Below are positions 1-7,110 of a DNA stretch of 35,920 bases, piece after piece. The notes below the pieces were generated by a model that saw only the letters and a program-made list of their open reading frames with translations, was not told where the DNA came from and searched no databases. Each line of letters opens with the position of its first letter. The first letter of the stretch is position 1. The DNA comes from an uncultured Dorea sp. (GTDB lineage: Bacteria > Bacillota_A > Clostridia > Lachnospirales > Lachnospiraceae), in contig CAJTRO010000010.1 in NCBI GenBank assembly GCA_910579015.1, positions 37,533 to 73,452 on the forward strand, written 5' to 3'. A program made the position numbers and the translations under genes.

Positions 1-1354
1 ATTCAGACATGATCTCATTAAACAATGTCTGGAATCCGGCAGCGTTGCCTGTTTTGACGGCATTGCAGAAGTTGTTCCATCTTGCGGTATTGCGGATTAT
101 CTTTGTATGAAACCAGGAACGGATCTTATCGGTATAGATGCCAAGGATTTCCCGGTTGGGAATCATGAGCCTGTGCAGTCTGTTTTCCGGTTTTTGGACA
201 TCCGTCAGATAACCTGTCGCAAAAAGAATGCTCCACAGATAAGTCTGGCGTACTTCTTGGTCCTCATTTTCCAGATCTGTGTAGGTCAATTCCGGTATAA
301 GGACTTTTTCAATACTTTCGCCGGAGATCAATGCTTCGATCTGGTTTCGCGTCGTTGCAGTAGAGTTTGCTATAATGTCCTTTACGATGATATTGCTGCT
401 GCTGTTTTCCCAGTAAGCTTCCATAGGTGCATCCCCTGATACTCTGAGTTTATCGCACTGGTTGAGGACGTCCCAGGGACAGTATACATTTGTCTCCCCG
501 AAATGATACCCGTCATACCATTCCTTTATATCGTCATAGGCATCCTCTATTTCATAATATGCAAGCAGACTGCGGACTTCGTTGTCTGTGAAACCAAAAT
601 GTCCGGCATAGTCGGTATCTGAGATCGTCCGTACTTTAAAGTTATTAAGTCCTGTAAAAATACTCTCCTTTGCGATCCGAAGACATCCGGTGACGACAGC
701 AAACAGAAGATGACGATTGGTCTTTAGGGCCTGACTGAACAGGGAGCGGATCAGGCTGACCATCTGTGGATAATAGTTATTCTGGTAAGCTTTATCAAGC
801 GGTACGTCATATTCGTCAATCAGGAGGATGACCTGCTTTCCATAATGTTTGGACAGGAGACTTGATAATAATTTCAGGCTTCCAGTAAGGAAAGCTGTTT
901 TCTCAAAATCCTCCAGAAGAAGTCTTTCGAATTGCTTTTTCTCATATTCTGTGAGCCGGGGGCTGTCCATCAGCATCTGAAAATCCATAGCTTCTTCATT
1001 GATCACGGAGCCCAGCATATCTCTGGCTTCTTCGAAGTTACAACCTTCCACATCCTTCAGACTGACAGAGATGACCGGGTATTTTCCCATATAGGCTTCA
1101 CATAGATCTTTATGTTCAGAGATTTTGAGACCTTGAAAGAGGGCGGGATCCGTTCCGGGTTCAAAAAAAGTCTTCAGCATATCCATATTCAGGGTTTTGC
1201 CAAAACGGCGCGGGCGGGTGATCAGATTGACTTCTGCCCAGGATGTCAGAAGTTCTCTTATAAAGTCCGTCTTGTCCACATAGTAAAATCCGGCTGTCCG
1301 AATCTTTTTGAACATTTCAATCCCTATAGGAAGCTTCTTTTTTTCCTGTTTCAT
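1..1354 (-). CDS. AAA-ATPase-like / PD-(D/E)XK family protein, 3' end cut by window edge
   Basis: Reading the minus strand from the ATG at 1354 gives 451 uninterrupted codons running off the left edge. The start has a good ribosome binding site (AAAGGCGG, about 9 nt upstream). The N-terminus carries the family hallmarks: a YYVDKTDFI segment near residue 25 and RPRRFGKTLNMDML near residue 50 (P-loop-like). A Walker-B-like VILLIDEYDVPL follows near residue 185, then VVTGCLRIAKESIFTGLNN, and WYDGYHFG further on. These match the AAA-ATPase_like family common in Bacteroidetes and Clostridia, where a PD-(D/E)XK nuclease-like domain follows; that C-terminal part lies outside the window. Cellular role is not established; many paralogues per genome suggest a mobile or defence-like role, which is inference. 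It is divergent from grdX and probably unrelated to it. Family call is firm, function is not. Confidence 0.88.
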   Translation of the reverse strand, partial: MKQEKKKLPIGIEMFKKIRTAGFYYVDKTDFIRELLTSWAEVNLITRPRRFGKTLNMDMLKTFFEPGTDPALFQGLKISEHKDLCEAYMGKYPVISVSLKDVEGCNFEEARDMLGSVINEEAMDFQMLMDSPRLTEYEKKQFERLLLEDFEKTAFLTGSLKLLSSLLSKHYGKQVILLIDEYDVPLDKAYQNNYYPQMVSLIRSLFSQALKTNRHLLFAVVTGCLRIAKESIFTGLNNFKVRTISDTDYAGHFGFTDNEVRSLLAYYEIEDAYDDIKEWYDGYHFGETNVYCPWDVLNQCDKLRVSGDAPMEAYWENSSSNIIVKDIIANSTATTRNQIEALISGESIEKVLIPELTYTDLENEDQEVRQTYLWSILFATGYLTDVQKPENRLHRLMIPNREILGIYTDKIRSWFHTKIIRNTARWNNFCNAVKTGNAAGFQTLFNEIMSE

Positions 1355-1407
1355 GATATGCACCGCCTTTCTCAGCTTTATTCTTATGAACAGCTTCTAT
1401 AAGATAA

Positions 1408-1436
1408 ACCATAACATAAATCGGCATGTCATGCAA
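1408..1436 (-). promoter_or_regulatory. weak promoter candidate for the AAA-ATPase-like gene
   Basis: On the minus strand TTGCAT (plus 1431-1436) and TATGGT (plus 1408-1413) are separated by 17 nt and lie about 55 nt upstream of the ATG at 1354. The -10 is a poor match, so this is tentative. Confidence 0.3.
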
Positions 1437-1450
1437 GTAAGGACTGACGC

Positions 1451-1524
1451 AATAAATATTAGAATTTACAGGCATAAAAGTAACCAATAAATTCATGGAC
1501 AGAAGCAGAAATAAGTATTAGAAT
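1451..1524 (+). repeat. pair of 15-bp near-identical direct repeats upstream of grdX
   Basis: AATAAATATTAGAAT at 1451-1465 and AATAAGTATTAGAAT at 1510-1524 differ at one base and start 59 bp apart. The second copy contains the likely -10 of the grdX promoter. They may be regulator sites or chance similarity in AT-rich DNA. Confidence 0.4.
1496..1524 (+). promoter_or_regulatory. probable sigma-A promoter of grdX-tetR
   Basis: TGGACA (1496-1501), a 17-nt spacer and TAGAAT (1519-1524) lie about 33 nt upstream of the grdX start. Both hexamers match the consensus at five of six positions. Confidence 0.55.
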
Positions 1525-1556
1525 AGGAATATAAGGGTATAGAGAGGAATGATAGA

Positions 1557-1946
1557 ATGTGGGAGATAGACAAAGCGGTTCTGATCACGAATAATGACCG
1601 TGTATATGAGAAATATAAAGAGATGATGAAGGTGATCTATATGGAGGCTTACGAGGAGGTCCTTATAAAGGTGCGGGATATGGTATATGACAGGCATGTT
1701 CTGCTTACGCATCCGCAGGCATCAAGCCTTAAGCCAAACCAGACGCCGTACCGTTCGGTTATCGTTTATCCGAAGGGAGAAGAGGATAATACGGATGATA
1801 TCCTTCTGATCGAGAAGTGTTTAGAGACCTATTACCAGTGGCAGGAGATTGCGCCGACACCGCAGAAGTATGAGGATCATACGGCGTATGATTTTAAGAC
1901 GATCGACCTGTCGGTGATTGATAACGTGATCCCCAGGATTTTATAG
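1557..1946 (+). CDS. grdX: GrdX family protein
   Basis: A 129-residue soluble protein with no signal peptide. It resembles GrdX, a small protein of unknown biochemical role encoded beside glycine, sarcosine and betaine reductase operons in Clostridia. Recognisable features are the N-terminal VLITNND segment, the central RHVLLTHPQASSLKPNQTPY stretch and the PYRSVIVYP strand. The start is ATG at 1557 behind a modest GAGAGG site. It lies 39 bp upstream of a TetR-type regulator, and both precede a Grd component B pair, so context supports the name. It is probably an accessory or maturation factor for Grd enzymes, but this is inferred only from neighbourhood conservation. No catalytic motif is evident. 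Confidence 0.82.
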   Translation: MWEIDKAVLITNNDRVYEKYKEMMKVIYMEAYEEVLIKVRDMVYDRHVLLTHPQASSLKPNQTPYRSVIVYPKGEEDNTDDILLIEKCLETYYQWQEIAPTPQKYEDHTAYDFKTIDLSVIDNVIPRIL

Positions 1947-1985
1947 AAAGGTACGTGACAGGCATCATATTGGAGGAAAATAGAT

Positions 1986-2681
1986 TTGACTGAGAAGAAA
2001 GGCACTTATATAAAAGGATTTTCCAGAAGAGATTATATCCAGAAGGTTCATGAACTGATCCAGAGTGACGGGGTAAGATCTATCTCTATCCGGCGGATCG
2101 CCAGGGAGATGGGATGCTCCTCGGCTAGTCTTTACAGACACTTCGAGAGCCTGACCGAACTGCTATATTATGCGGAGCTTCGGACTCTTACAACCTATAT
2201 TCTGAGGCTGAATGAAGGCGAGAAGAGGTGGAAGAGTGCGTGGGATACTTATATAGGAGTATGGGACTGTTACAGCAGAGAGGCATTCGCCCATCCGGAG
2301 GCGTATAACCTTCTGTTTTTTGAATTTAAGAACGAGAAGCTTAAGGATTCGATTATCGAGTATTATAACATGTTTCCGGAAGATATCAAGGGTACAAGCC
2401 ATATCTTCTGGACCATGCTCAAGTGTGCGGATTTTATGGACCGGGATTTTGAGATGTGTAAGAAGTGCGTCAGAGAAGGGGCGCTGAGTGAAGAGAATGC
2501 CGTGCGGCTGAACCGGATTGCATGTATGCTGTTCAGAGGATATTTTACAACCATATTGCAGGAAGGAATCCGGCCGGAGGAGATCGACGACAGATCCAGG
2601 ATGTATATATCAGATCTGGAGCTGGCGATCTGTACACTGGCCTCTGATATGACTGGTTACGAGGCGTGTTGGAAGGAATGA
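1986..2681 (+). CDS. TetR/AcrR-type transcriptional regulator
   Basis: A 231-residue protein that starts at a TTG codon behind GGAGG (1972-1976). No nearby ATG is better placed. Residues about 15-60 form a TetR-type helix-turn-helix: IRRIAREMGCSSASLYRHFE is the classic recognition segment. The rest is an alpha-helical ligand-binding and dimerisation region rich in Cys, including a CKKC pair near residues 158-161. It is probably co-transcribed with grdX and ends at a strong terminator (2703-2728). The twin 16-bp boxes upstream of the next operon are the obvious candidate target, so it likely regulates the Grd-like enzyme and transporter. Ligand is unknown; the substrate of the reductase is a natural guess. 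The family call is firm and the target is inferred. Confidence 0.85.
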   Translation: MTEKKGTYIKGFSRRDYIQKVHELIQSDGVRSISIRRIAREMGCSSASLYRHFESLTELLYYAELRTLTTYILRLNEGEKRWKSAWDTYIGVWDCYSREAFAHPEAYNLLFFEFKNEKLKDSIIEYYNMFPEDIKGTSHIFWTMLKCADFMDRDFEMCKKCVREGALSEENAVRLNRIACMLFRGYFTTILQEGIRPEEIDDRSRMYISDLELAICTLASDMTGYEACWKE

Positions 2682-2702
2682 TATATTCGTATATTATTAT
2701 AG

Positions 2703-2728
2703 AAGAGACGGAGTTCCGTCTCTTTTTT
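2703..2728 (+). terminator. Rho-independent terminator after the TetR-type gene
   Basis: A 10-bp perfect inverted repeat (AAGAGACGGA / TCCGTCTCTT) runs into a T tract ending at 2728. It separates grdX-tetR from the reductase operon, which therefore needs its own promoter. Confidence 0.9.
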
Positions 2729-2850
2729 GACTAATGACGGGTTCTTATCCGGGCGGATGAAAAAATACCAACTTATCCGTGGATTTCCGGTAGAAATGAA
2801 ACATTTTGACGTATAGAAGAAATAAATATATACTTTTATTTATAAAAAGC

Positions 2851-2879
2851 TTGAATGTTATCGCGATTAGTTGTATAAT
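2851..2879 (+). promoter_or_regulatory. sigma-A promoter of the Grd-like operon
   Basis: TTGAAT (2851-2856), a 17-nt spacer and a perfect TATAAT (2874-2879) place transcription start near 2886, about 50 nt before the first gene. The spacer is occupied by one copy of the 16-bp box described separately. Confidence 0.85.
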
Positions 2880-2909
2880 ATCACCAACAGATAAATGTTA
2901 TCGCGATTA
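2854..2909 (+). promoter_or_regulatory. twin 16-bp operator-like direct repeats
   Basis: AATGTTATCGCGATTA occurs identically at 2854-2869 and 2894-2909, exactly 40 bp apart and so roughly on one helix face. Each contains the palindromic core ATCGCGAT. The first overlaps the -35 and spacer; the second lies just downstream of the transcription start. This geometry suits repression. The TetR-type protein encoded at 1986-2681 is the best candidate binder; that assignment is inference. Confidence 0.7.
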
Positions 2910-2936
2910 CCGAAAAAGTAGAAGGAGGGAACATGT

Positions 2937-4226
2937 ATGAAATTGGAACTCGGTAAGATTGAGATCAGGGATATCCAGTTTGCAGACAGAACCTGCATAG
3001 AGGATCACATCCTCTATGTGAACAAGGAAGAAGTGGAGAAGCTGGTTCTGGAAGATGACAAGCTGCTTGAGTGTCATCTGGATATCGCAAGGCCAGGCGA
3101 TGCGACAAGGATCACGCCGGTGAAGGATGTGATCGAACCCCGTGTGAAGGTAAGCGGCGGCGGGGAGATATTCCCGGGTGTGATCGGGAAGGTATCGCCG
3201 ACGGTCGGGGAAGGCCGGACACATGCCCTTGACGGCTGTTGTGTCGTGACGGTCGGGAGGATCGTAGGTTTCCAGGAGGGTGTAATCGATATGAGCGGTC
3301 CGGCCGCGGATTACTGCCCGTTTTCTAAGACCGTGAACCTGTGCGTGGTCATTGAACCGAAGGAAGGACTTGAGACGCACGTATACGAGAGAGCCGGACG
3401 GCTGGCAGGACTTAAGGTGGCGTCTTATCTTGGAGAAGCGGGTAAGGAAGCAGAGCCGGATACCCTGGAGGTCTATGAGACGAAGCCGGTATTTCAGCAG
3501 GCGGCAGAATACCCTGAGCTTCCGAAGGTGGGGTACGTACATATGCTCCAGTCCCAGGGACTGCTCCACGATACATACTATTATGGAGTAGACGCCAAGC
3601 AGTTTGTACCGACTTTCATGTATCCGACGGAGATCATGGACGGAGCCATCGTATCCGGTAACTGTGTGGCGCCGTGCGACAAGGTGACGACTTACCATCA
3701 TCTGCACAATCCGGTGATCGACGAGTGCTATAAGAGGCACGGCAAGGAGATCAACTTCATGGGAGTGATCCTGACCAATGAGAATGTATTCCTGGCAGAT
3801 AAGGAACGGCATTCAGACATGGTGGCCAAGCTTGCGGAATGGATGGAGCTTGACGGCGTTCTGATCACGGAGGAAGGATACGGCAATCCGGATACGGATC
3901 TTATGATGAACTGCCGCAAGGTAGAGCGCAAGGGAACGAAGGTTGTGCTGATCACAGACGAATTCCCGGGCAAGGACGGAAAGTCTCAGTCGCTTGCAGA
4001 TACCTGCGACGAAGCGACGGCGCTTGCCTCCTGCGGACAGGGGAATATGACGTTACAGTTCCCGGCCATGGAGAAGGTGATCGGTATGCAGGATTACATC
4101 GAGAGCCAGATCGGCGGATGGGCCGGCTGTATCAACGAGGACGGTTCTTTCGAGGCGGAGATCCAGATCATCATCGCATCCACGATTGCAAACGGGTTCA
4201 ATACACTGGCTGCAAGAGGATACTAG
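2937..4226 (+). CDS. glycine/sarcosine/betaine-type reductase, component B proprotein subunit (GrdE/G/I family)
   Basis: A 429-residue cytosolic protein, full length for the component B alpha/beta proprotein. Component B binds the amine substrate, and family members are cleaved internally to create a carbonyl (pyruvoyl-type) group that forms a Schiff base with it. The expected site is visible as SGNCVAPCDK, with Cys243 the likely processed residue. Other hallmarks are the N-terminal LELGKIEIRD and LYVNKEEV, the ITPVKDVIEPRVKVSG stretch, GFQEGVIDMSGP, VGYVHMLQSQGLLHDTYYYG and DTDLMMNC. Two ATGs lie behind the AAGGAGGG site, at 2933 and 2937; only 2937 opens the long frame. It sits 20 bp before the selenoprotein gamma subunit. 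No grdA, grdC or grdD is in the window, so component A and the acetyl-phosphate-forming component C must be encoded elsewhere. Substrate (glycine, sarcosine, betaine or another amine) cannot be assigned from sequence. Confidence 0.92.
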   Translation: MKLELGKIEIRDIQFADRTCIEDHILYVNKEEVEKLVLEDDKLLECHLDIARPGDATRITPVKDVIEPRVKVSGGGEIFPGVIGKVSPTVGEGRTHALDGCCVVTVGRIVGFQEGVIDMSGPAADYCPFSKTVNLCVVIEPKEGLETHVYERAGRLAGLKVASYLGEAGKEAEPDTLEVYETKPVFQQAAEYPELPKVGYVHMLQSQGLLHDTYYYGVDAKQFVPTFMYPTEIMDGAIVSGNCVAPCDKVTTYHHLHNPVIDECYKRHGKEINFMGVILTNENVFLADKERHSDMVAKLAEWMELDGVLITEEGYGNPDTDLMMNCRKVERKGTKVVLITDEFPGKDGKSQSLADTCDEATALASCGQGNMTLQFPAMEKVIGMQDYIESQIGGWAGCINEDGSFEAEIQIIIASTIANGFNTLAARGY

Positions 4227-4246
4227 GAAAGGGGGATTAAGAAATT

Positions 4247-5563
4247 ATGGCAAAGTATAAGATCGTTCATTATCTCAATCAGTTTTTCGGCGGTATCGGC
4301 GGGGAAGAGAAGGCCGGGTTCGAGCCTGAGGTAAGAGAAGAGAAGATTGGTCCCGGCCTTGCGATCGCACAGGGATTAGGAGAAGACTATGAGATCGTGG
4401 CAACCGTGATCTGCGGTGACAATTATTTTGGGGAAAATCTTGACACGGCGACGGATACGATCATAGAGATGGTGAAGAGATATGAGCCGGATGTATTTGT
4501 GGCAGGGCCGGCATTCAACGCAGGCCGTTACGGGGTTGCCTGCGGAACTATCTGCAAGGCTGTCGAGGAGCGTATCAAGATCCCGGTGGTAACCGGAATG
4601 TACGAGGAGAATCCGGGCGCGGACATGTTCAAGAAGGATGTGATCACGGTACGTACCGGCAATTCAGCCGCGACGCTTAAGAAGGCATTGCCGAATCTGC
4701 TGACGCTGATCAAAAAGATGGCAGCGGGAGAAGAGATCCTGGGACCGTCCGTAGAAGGATACCTTGAGCGGGGGATCCGTGTGAATTATTTCGCAGAAAA
4801 GAGGGGCGCAGCCCGCGGTATGGATATGCTGATCAAGAAGATGGCAGGTGAGCCGTTTGAGACAGATCTTCCGATGCCGAAGTTCGACCGTGTGCCTCCG
4901 GCAGATGCCATCAAGGATATAAAGAACGCAAAGATCGCGGTAGTTACTTCCGGCGGCGTCGTACCGCAGGGCAATCCGGACCATATCGAGTCCTCCAATG
5001 CCACGAAGTACGGAGTATATTCCATTGAGGGTATGGACAGCATGTCTCCGGATGATTTCACGACCATCCACGGCGGATATGACAGACAGTTTGTCATGAA
5101 GAATCCGAACCTGGTAGTTCCGCTTGATGTTCTGCGTCAGATGGAGAAGGAAGGGGAATTTGGCGAACTGGTGAATTACTTCTGCACGACGACAGGAACC
5201 GGTACGGCGACCGGCTCTGCGGCGAAGTTCGGTGATTCCATCGGACAGAGGTTTGTGGAGGAGCACGTAGACGGCGTAATCCTCGTCAGCACATGAGGTA
5301 CCTGTACACGTTGCGGTGCAACGATGGTAAAGGGTATCGAGAAGTATGGTATTCCGGTTGTACATATGGCGACCGTGGTCCCGATCTCCAGAACGATCGG
5401 CGCCAACAGGATCATTCCCGGCGTGGGAATCCCGTATCCGCTTGGAGATCCGACGCAGGGTGAGGCAGATTCGAAGAAGATCCGTGAACGGATGGTAAGA
5501 AGGGCGCTGAAGGCTCTTCAGGTTCCGGTCGAGGATCAGACTGTATTTGAAAAGGATATTTAG
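4247..5563 (+). CDS. glycine/sarcosine/betaine-type reductase component B gamma subunit, selenoprotein (GrdB/F/H family)
   Basis: The coding region must be read through the in-frame TGA at 5294-5296 to the TAG at 5561-5563, giving 438 residues, normal for GrdB-type proteins. Upstream of the TGA the protein ends in DGVILVST; downstream it continues in the same frame with GTCTRCGATMVKGIEKYGIP, the conserved selenocysteine region of this family. The redox motif is therefore Sec350-Gly-Thr-Cys353-x-x-Cys356. The selenocysteine is expected to attack the substrate carbon and pass a carboxymethyl-type group to the selenoprotein GrdA. A GC-rich hairpin follows the UGA and can serve as SECIS. A caller that stops at the TGA loses the C-terminal 89 residues. 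Start ATG 4247 has a GGGGG-type site about 11 nt upstream. Product identity is firm, substrate unassigned. Confidence 0.95.
5294..5323 (+). promoter_or_regulatory. selenocysteine UGA codon and bacterial SECIS-like hairpin
   Basis: The TGA at 5294-5296 is followed by CGTTGC (5309-5314), loop GGT, then GCAACG (5318-5323): a perfect 6-bp hairpin with its apical loop about 19-21 nt after the UGA. Bacterial SECIS elements lie at this distance and carry a G/U-containing apical loop. It overlaps the codons of the conserved TRCGAT segment. Pairing is read directly; function is inferred from family knowledge. Confidence 0.8.
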
Positions 5564-5577
5564 TGCATATTTGACCA

Positions 5578-5727
5578 GGGGCATTTTCGGGAAGCCCTTA
5601 TGATGCAGGAAGACGGTCATGTCTTGTCATTGCATTAGTCTCTGGGGCTGCCAGTACCGACTTGCTTCGGGGGGATGTAATGACGTACCCGGCTCTCCCG
5701 AGAATGCTCTCTTTGTAAAGGGGGTAC
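5578..5727 (+). promoter_or_regulatory. structured leader RNA, candidate translational riboswitch, upstream of the NSS transporter
   Basis: The gap between the selenoprotein gene and the transporter holds dense complementarity. (1) 5578-5591 pairs with 5697-5710 over 14 bp (three G-U), closing the domain. (2) 5601-5607 pairs with 5631-5637, enclosing hairpin 5610-5614/5621-5625. (3) 5626-5635 pairs with 5675-5684 over 10 bp, excluding (2). (4) Small hairpins 5642-5645/5651-5654 and 5657-5660/5667-5670 sit within (3). (5) GTACCC at 5685-5690 is complementary to GGGTAC at 5722-5727, covering the ribosome binding site of the transporter. No U tract follows the closing stem, so control would be translational. 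I do not recognise a known riboswitch consensus. Pairings are observed; regulation is inference. Confidence 0.6.
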
Positions 5728-5730
5728 ATT

Positions 5731-7092
5731 ATGGGTAATAATGGACAGGCTCATTTTAAATCACGTTTTGGATATATCATGGTTGCCGCAGGGGCGGCGA
5801 TTGGCTTAGGCAACATCTGGAAATTCCCGTATCTGGCCTACAGAGGAGGCGGCGGGATCTTCCTTATCACATATATTATCATTATCATATTGATGGCGCA
5901 TCCCATGGTTGAGATGGAGACGGCCATCGGCCGTTTCGGCAAATCCGACACGGTAACCGTATATGAGAAGATTGGAAAGAAATGGGGATTCGTGGGATGG
6001 ATCGCGAATATCTGTACTCTGGGGATCAACATGTTCTATGTAGTTGTCGGGGGCTGGGTTATGAAATATGCGGTCCAGTTCATCATAAGCGGCGATTTCG
6101 GGGAAGATACGAATGTCTTCTTCCATGGATTCATCAGTAAACCTGTGGAACCGATCATCTGGGCATTCATAGTAATGTTCATAACTTCTTTCCTGCTGCT
6201 TTTCGGGATTACCGAGATTGTTGAGAAGGTTACCAAGATTATCATGCCGGCGCTCTTCGTTATCCTGATCTTCTGTGCAGTGTATGCATGTGCGGCTCTG
6301 CCGGGCGCTGTAGAAGGGTTAAAATATTATCTGGTCCCGAACTTTAAGAATTTCAGTTTCAAGGTGTTCGCGGACGCCGCAACGCAGGTATTGTTCTCGG
6401 TTGGTATCGGATGGGGAATTTTTACAACTCTGGGAGCGAATATATCGGATGAAAGTAACTTAAAGAGTGACGCCATCATGGTCAGCATCATGGATACCTT
6501 GGCTGCGATCATCGCAGGCTTTGTGGTTATTCCGACTGCATTCGGCGCCGGAATGGACGTCACAAAGGGACCGGCTCTTTTGTTCGATGTTATGGCGGAG
6601 ATCTACGGAAGCCTTCCGGGCGGACGTATCCTCGGTTCATTATTCTTTATTGGTGTCATGTTTGCTGTATTTTCTTCGTTGTTTACATTCTTCGAGATCT
6701 CTGTCAAGACTTTTGAAGAGAAGCTTAAGATGGGGCGTAAGAATGGTGTGATTGCAGTTTCTGTGATCATTTTTATAGGAAATATTCTGGTTTCCCTTGG
6801 ATTTGGACCGCTTGAAGGCTTCAAGCTGCCATGGCCGAGTCTTGGCGGGATTGAGATGTACGGTCTTTATGACTGGCTTGACTGCTTTACCGGATACCTG
6901 CTTCTTCCAGTCGGGTGCCTTCTTACTTGTATCTTTGTATGGAAGGTGTGGGGTTTTGACGGCTATGAGAAGGAGTTATTCCATGACGGCCGCGACGGGA
7001 AACTGACCACCTTCAGCAAGGTGCTTACAGTGGCGGTGATCCCGTTGTTTATGGTGATTGTACTGTTAAATGTATTTGGATTTCTTGGATAG
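5731..7092 (+). CDS. Na+-dependent transporter, NSS (SNF) family
   Basis: A 453-residue integral membrane protein with about 11 hydrophobic helices, the usual bacterial length for the neurotransmitter:sodium symporter family (LeuT/MhsT-like). The TM1 signature GAAIGLGNIWKFPYLAYRGG near residues 20-40, including the unwound region that binds substrate and Na+, is clear, as is the following AHPMVEMETAIGRFGK. The LFSVGIGWGIFTTLGANI segment corresponds to TM6. Such transporters import amino acids or related amines with Na+. The gene follows the Grd-like selenoprotein on the same strand with no terminator between, and is preceded by the structured leader, so it most likely imports the reductase substrate. 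It ends 18 bp from the convergent MATE gene. Start ATG 5731 follows AAAGGGGG. The exact substrate is unknown. Confidence 0.93.
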   Translation: MGNNGQAHFKSRFGYIMVAAGAAIGLGNIWKFPYLAYRGGGGIFLITYIIIIILMAHPMVEMETAIGRFGKSDTVTVYEKIGKKWGFVGWIANICTLGINMFYVVVGGWVMKYAVQFIISGDFGEDTNVFFHGFISKPVEPIIWAFIVMFITSFLLLFGITEIVEKVTKIIMPALFVILIFCAVYACAALPGAVEGLKYYLVPNFKNFSFKVFADAATQVLFSVGIGWGIFTTLGANISDESNLKSDAIMVSIMDTLAAIIAGFVVIPTAFGAGMDVTKGPALLFDVMAEIYGSLPGGRILGSLFFIGVMFAVFSSLFTFFEISVKTFEEKLKMGRKNGVIAVSVIIFIGNILVSLGFGPLEGFKLPWPSLGGIEMYGLYDWLDCFTGYLLLPVGCLLTCIFVWKVWGFDGYEKELFHDGRDGKLTTFSKVLTVAVIPLFMVIVLLNVFGFLG

Positions 7093-7110
7093 TCCATAAA
7101 AGCCCCGTTG

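Noticed and set aside
2907..3812. 301-codon open frame on the minus strand opposite the component B proprotein gene
   Set aside because: It mirrors a clear family member on the plus strand, has no ribosome binding site and shows no recognisable protein features; it follows from the codon bias of the real gene.
5324..5563. Separate small gene starting at ATG 5324 after the TGA
   Set aside because: It is in the same frame as the selenoprotein and encodes its conserved C-terminus; there is no ribosome binding site at 5324.
4664..5620. 318-codon minus-strand frame opposite the selenoprotein gene
   Set aside because: Antisense shadow; the plus-strand product is strongly family-supported across the whole stretch, including beyond the UGA.
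5564..5730. Glycine, T-box, cobalamin or TPP riboswitch upstream of the transporter
   Set aside because: The conserved core sequences of these classes, as I know them, are not present.
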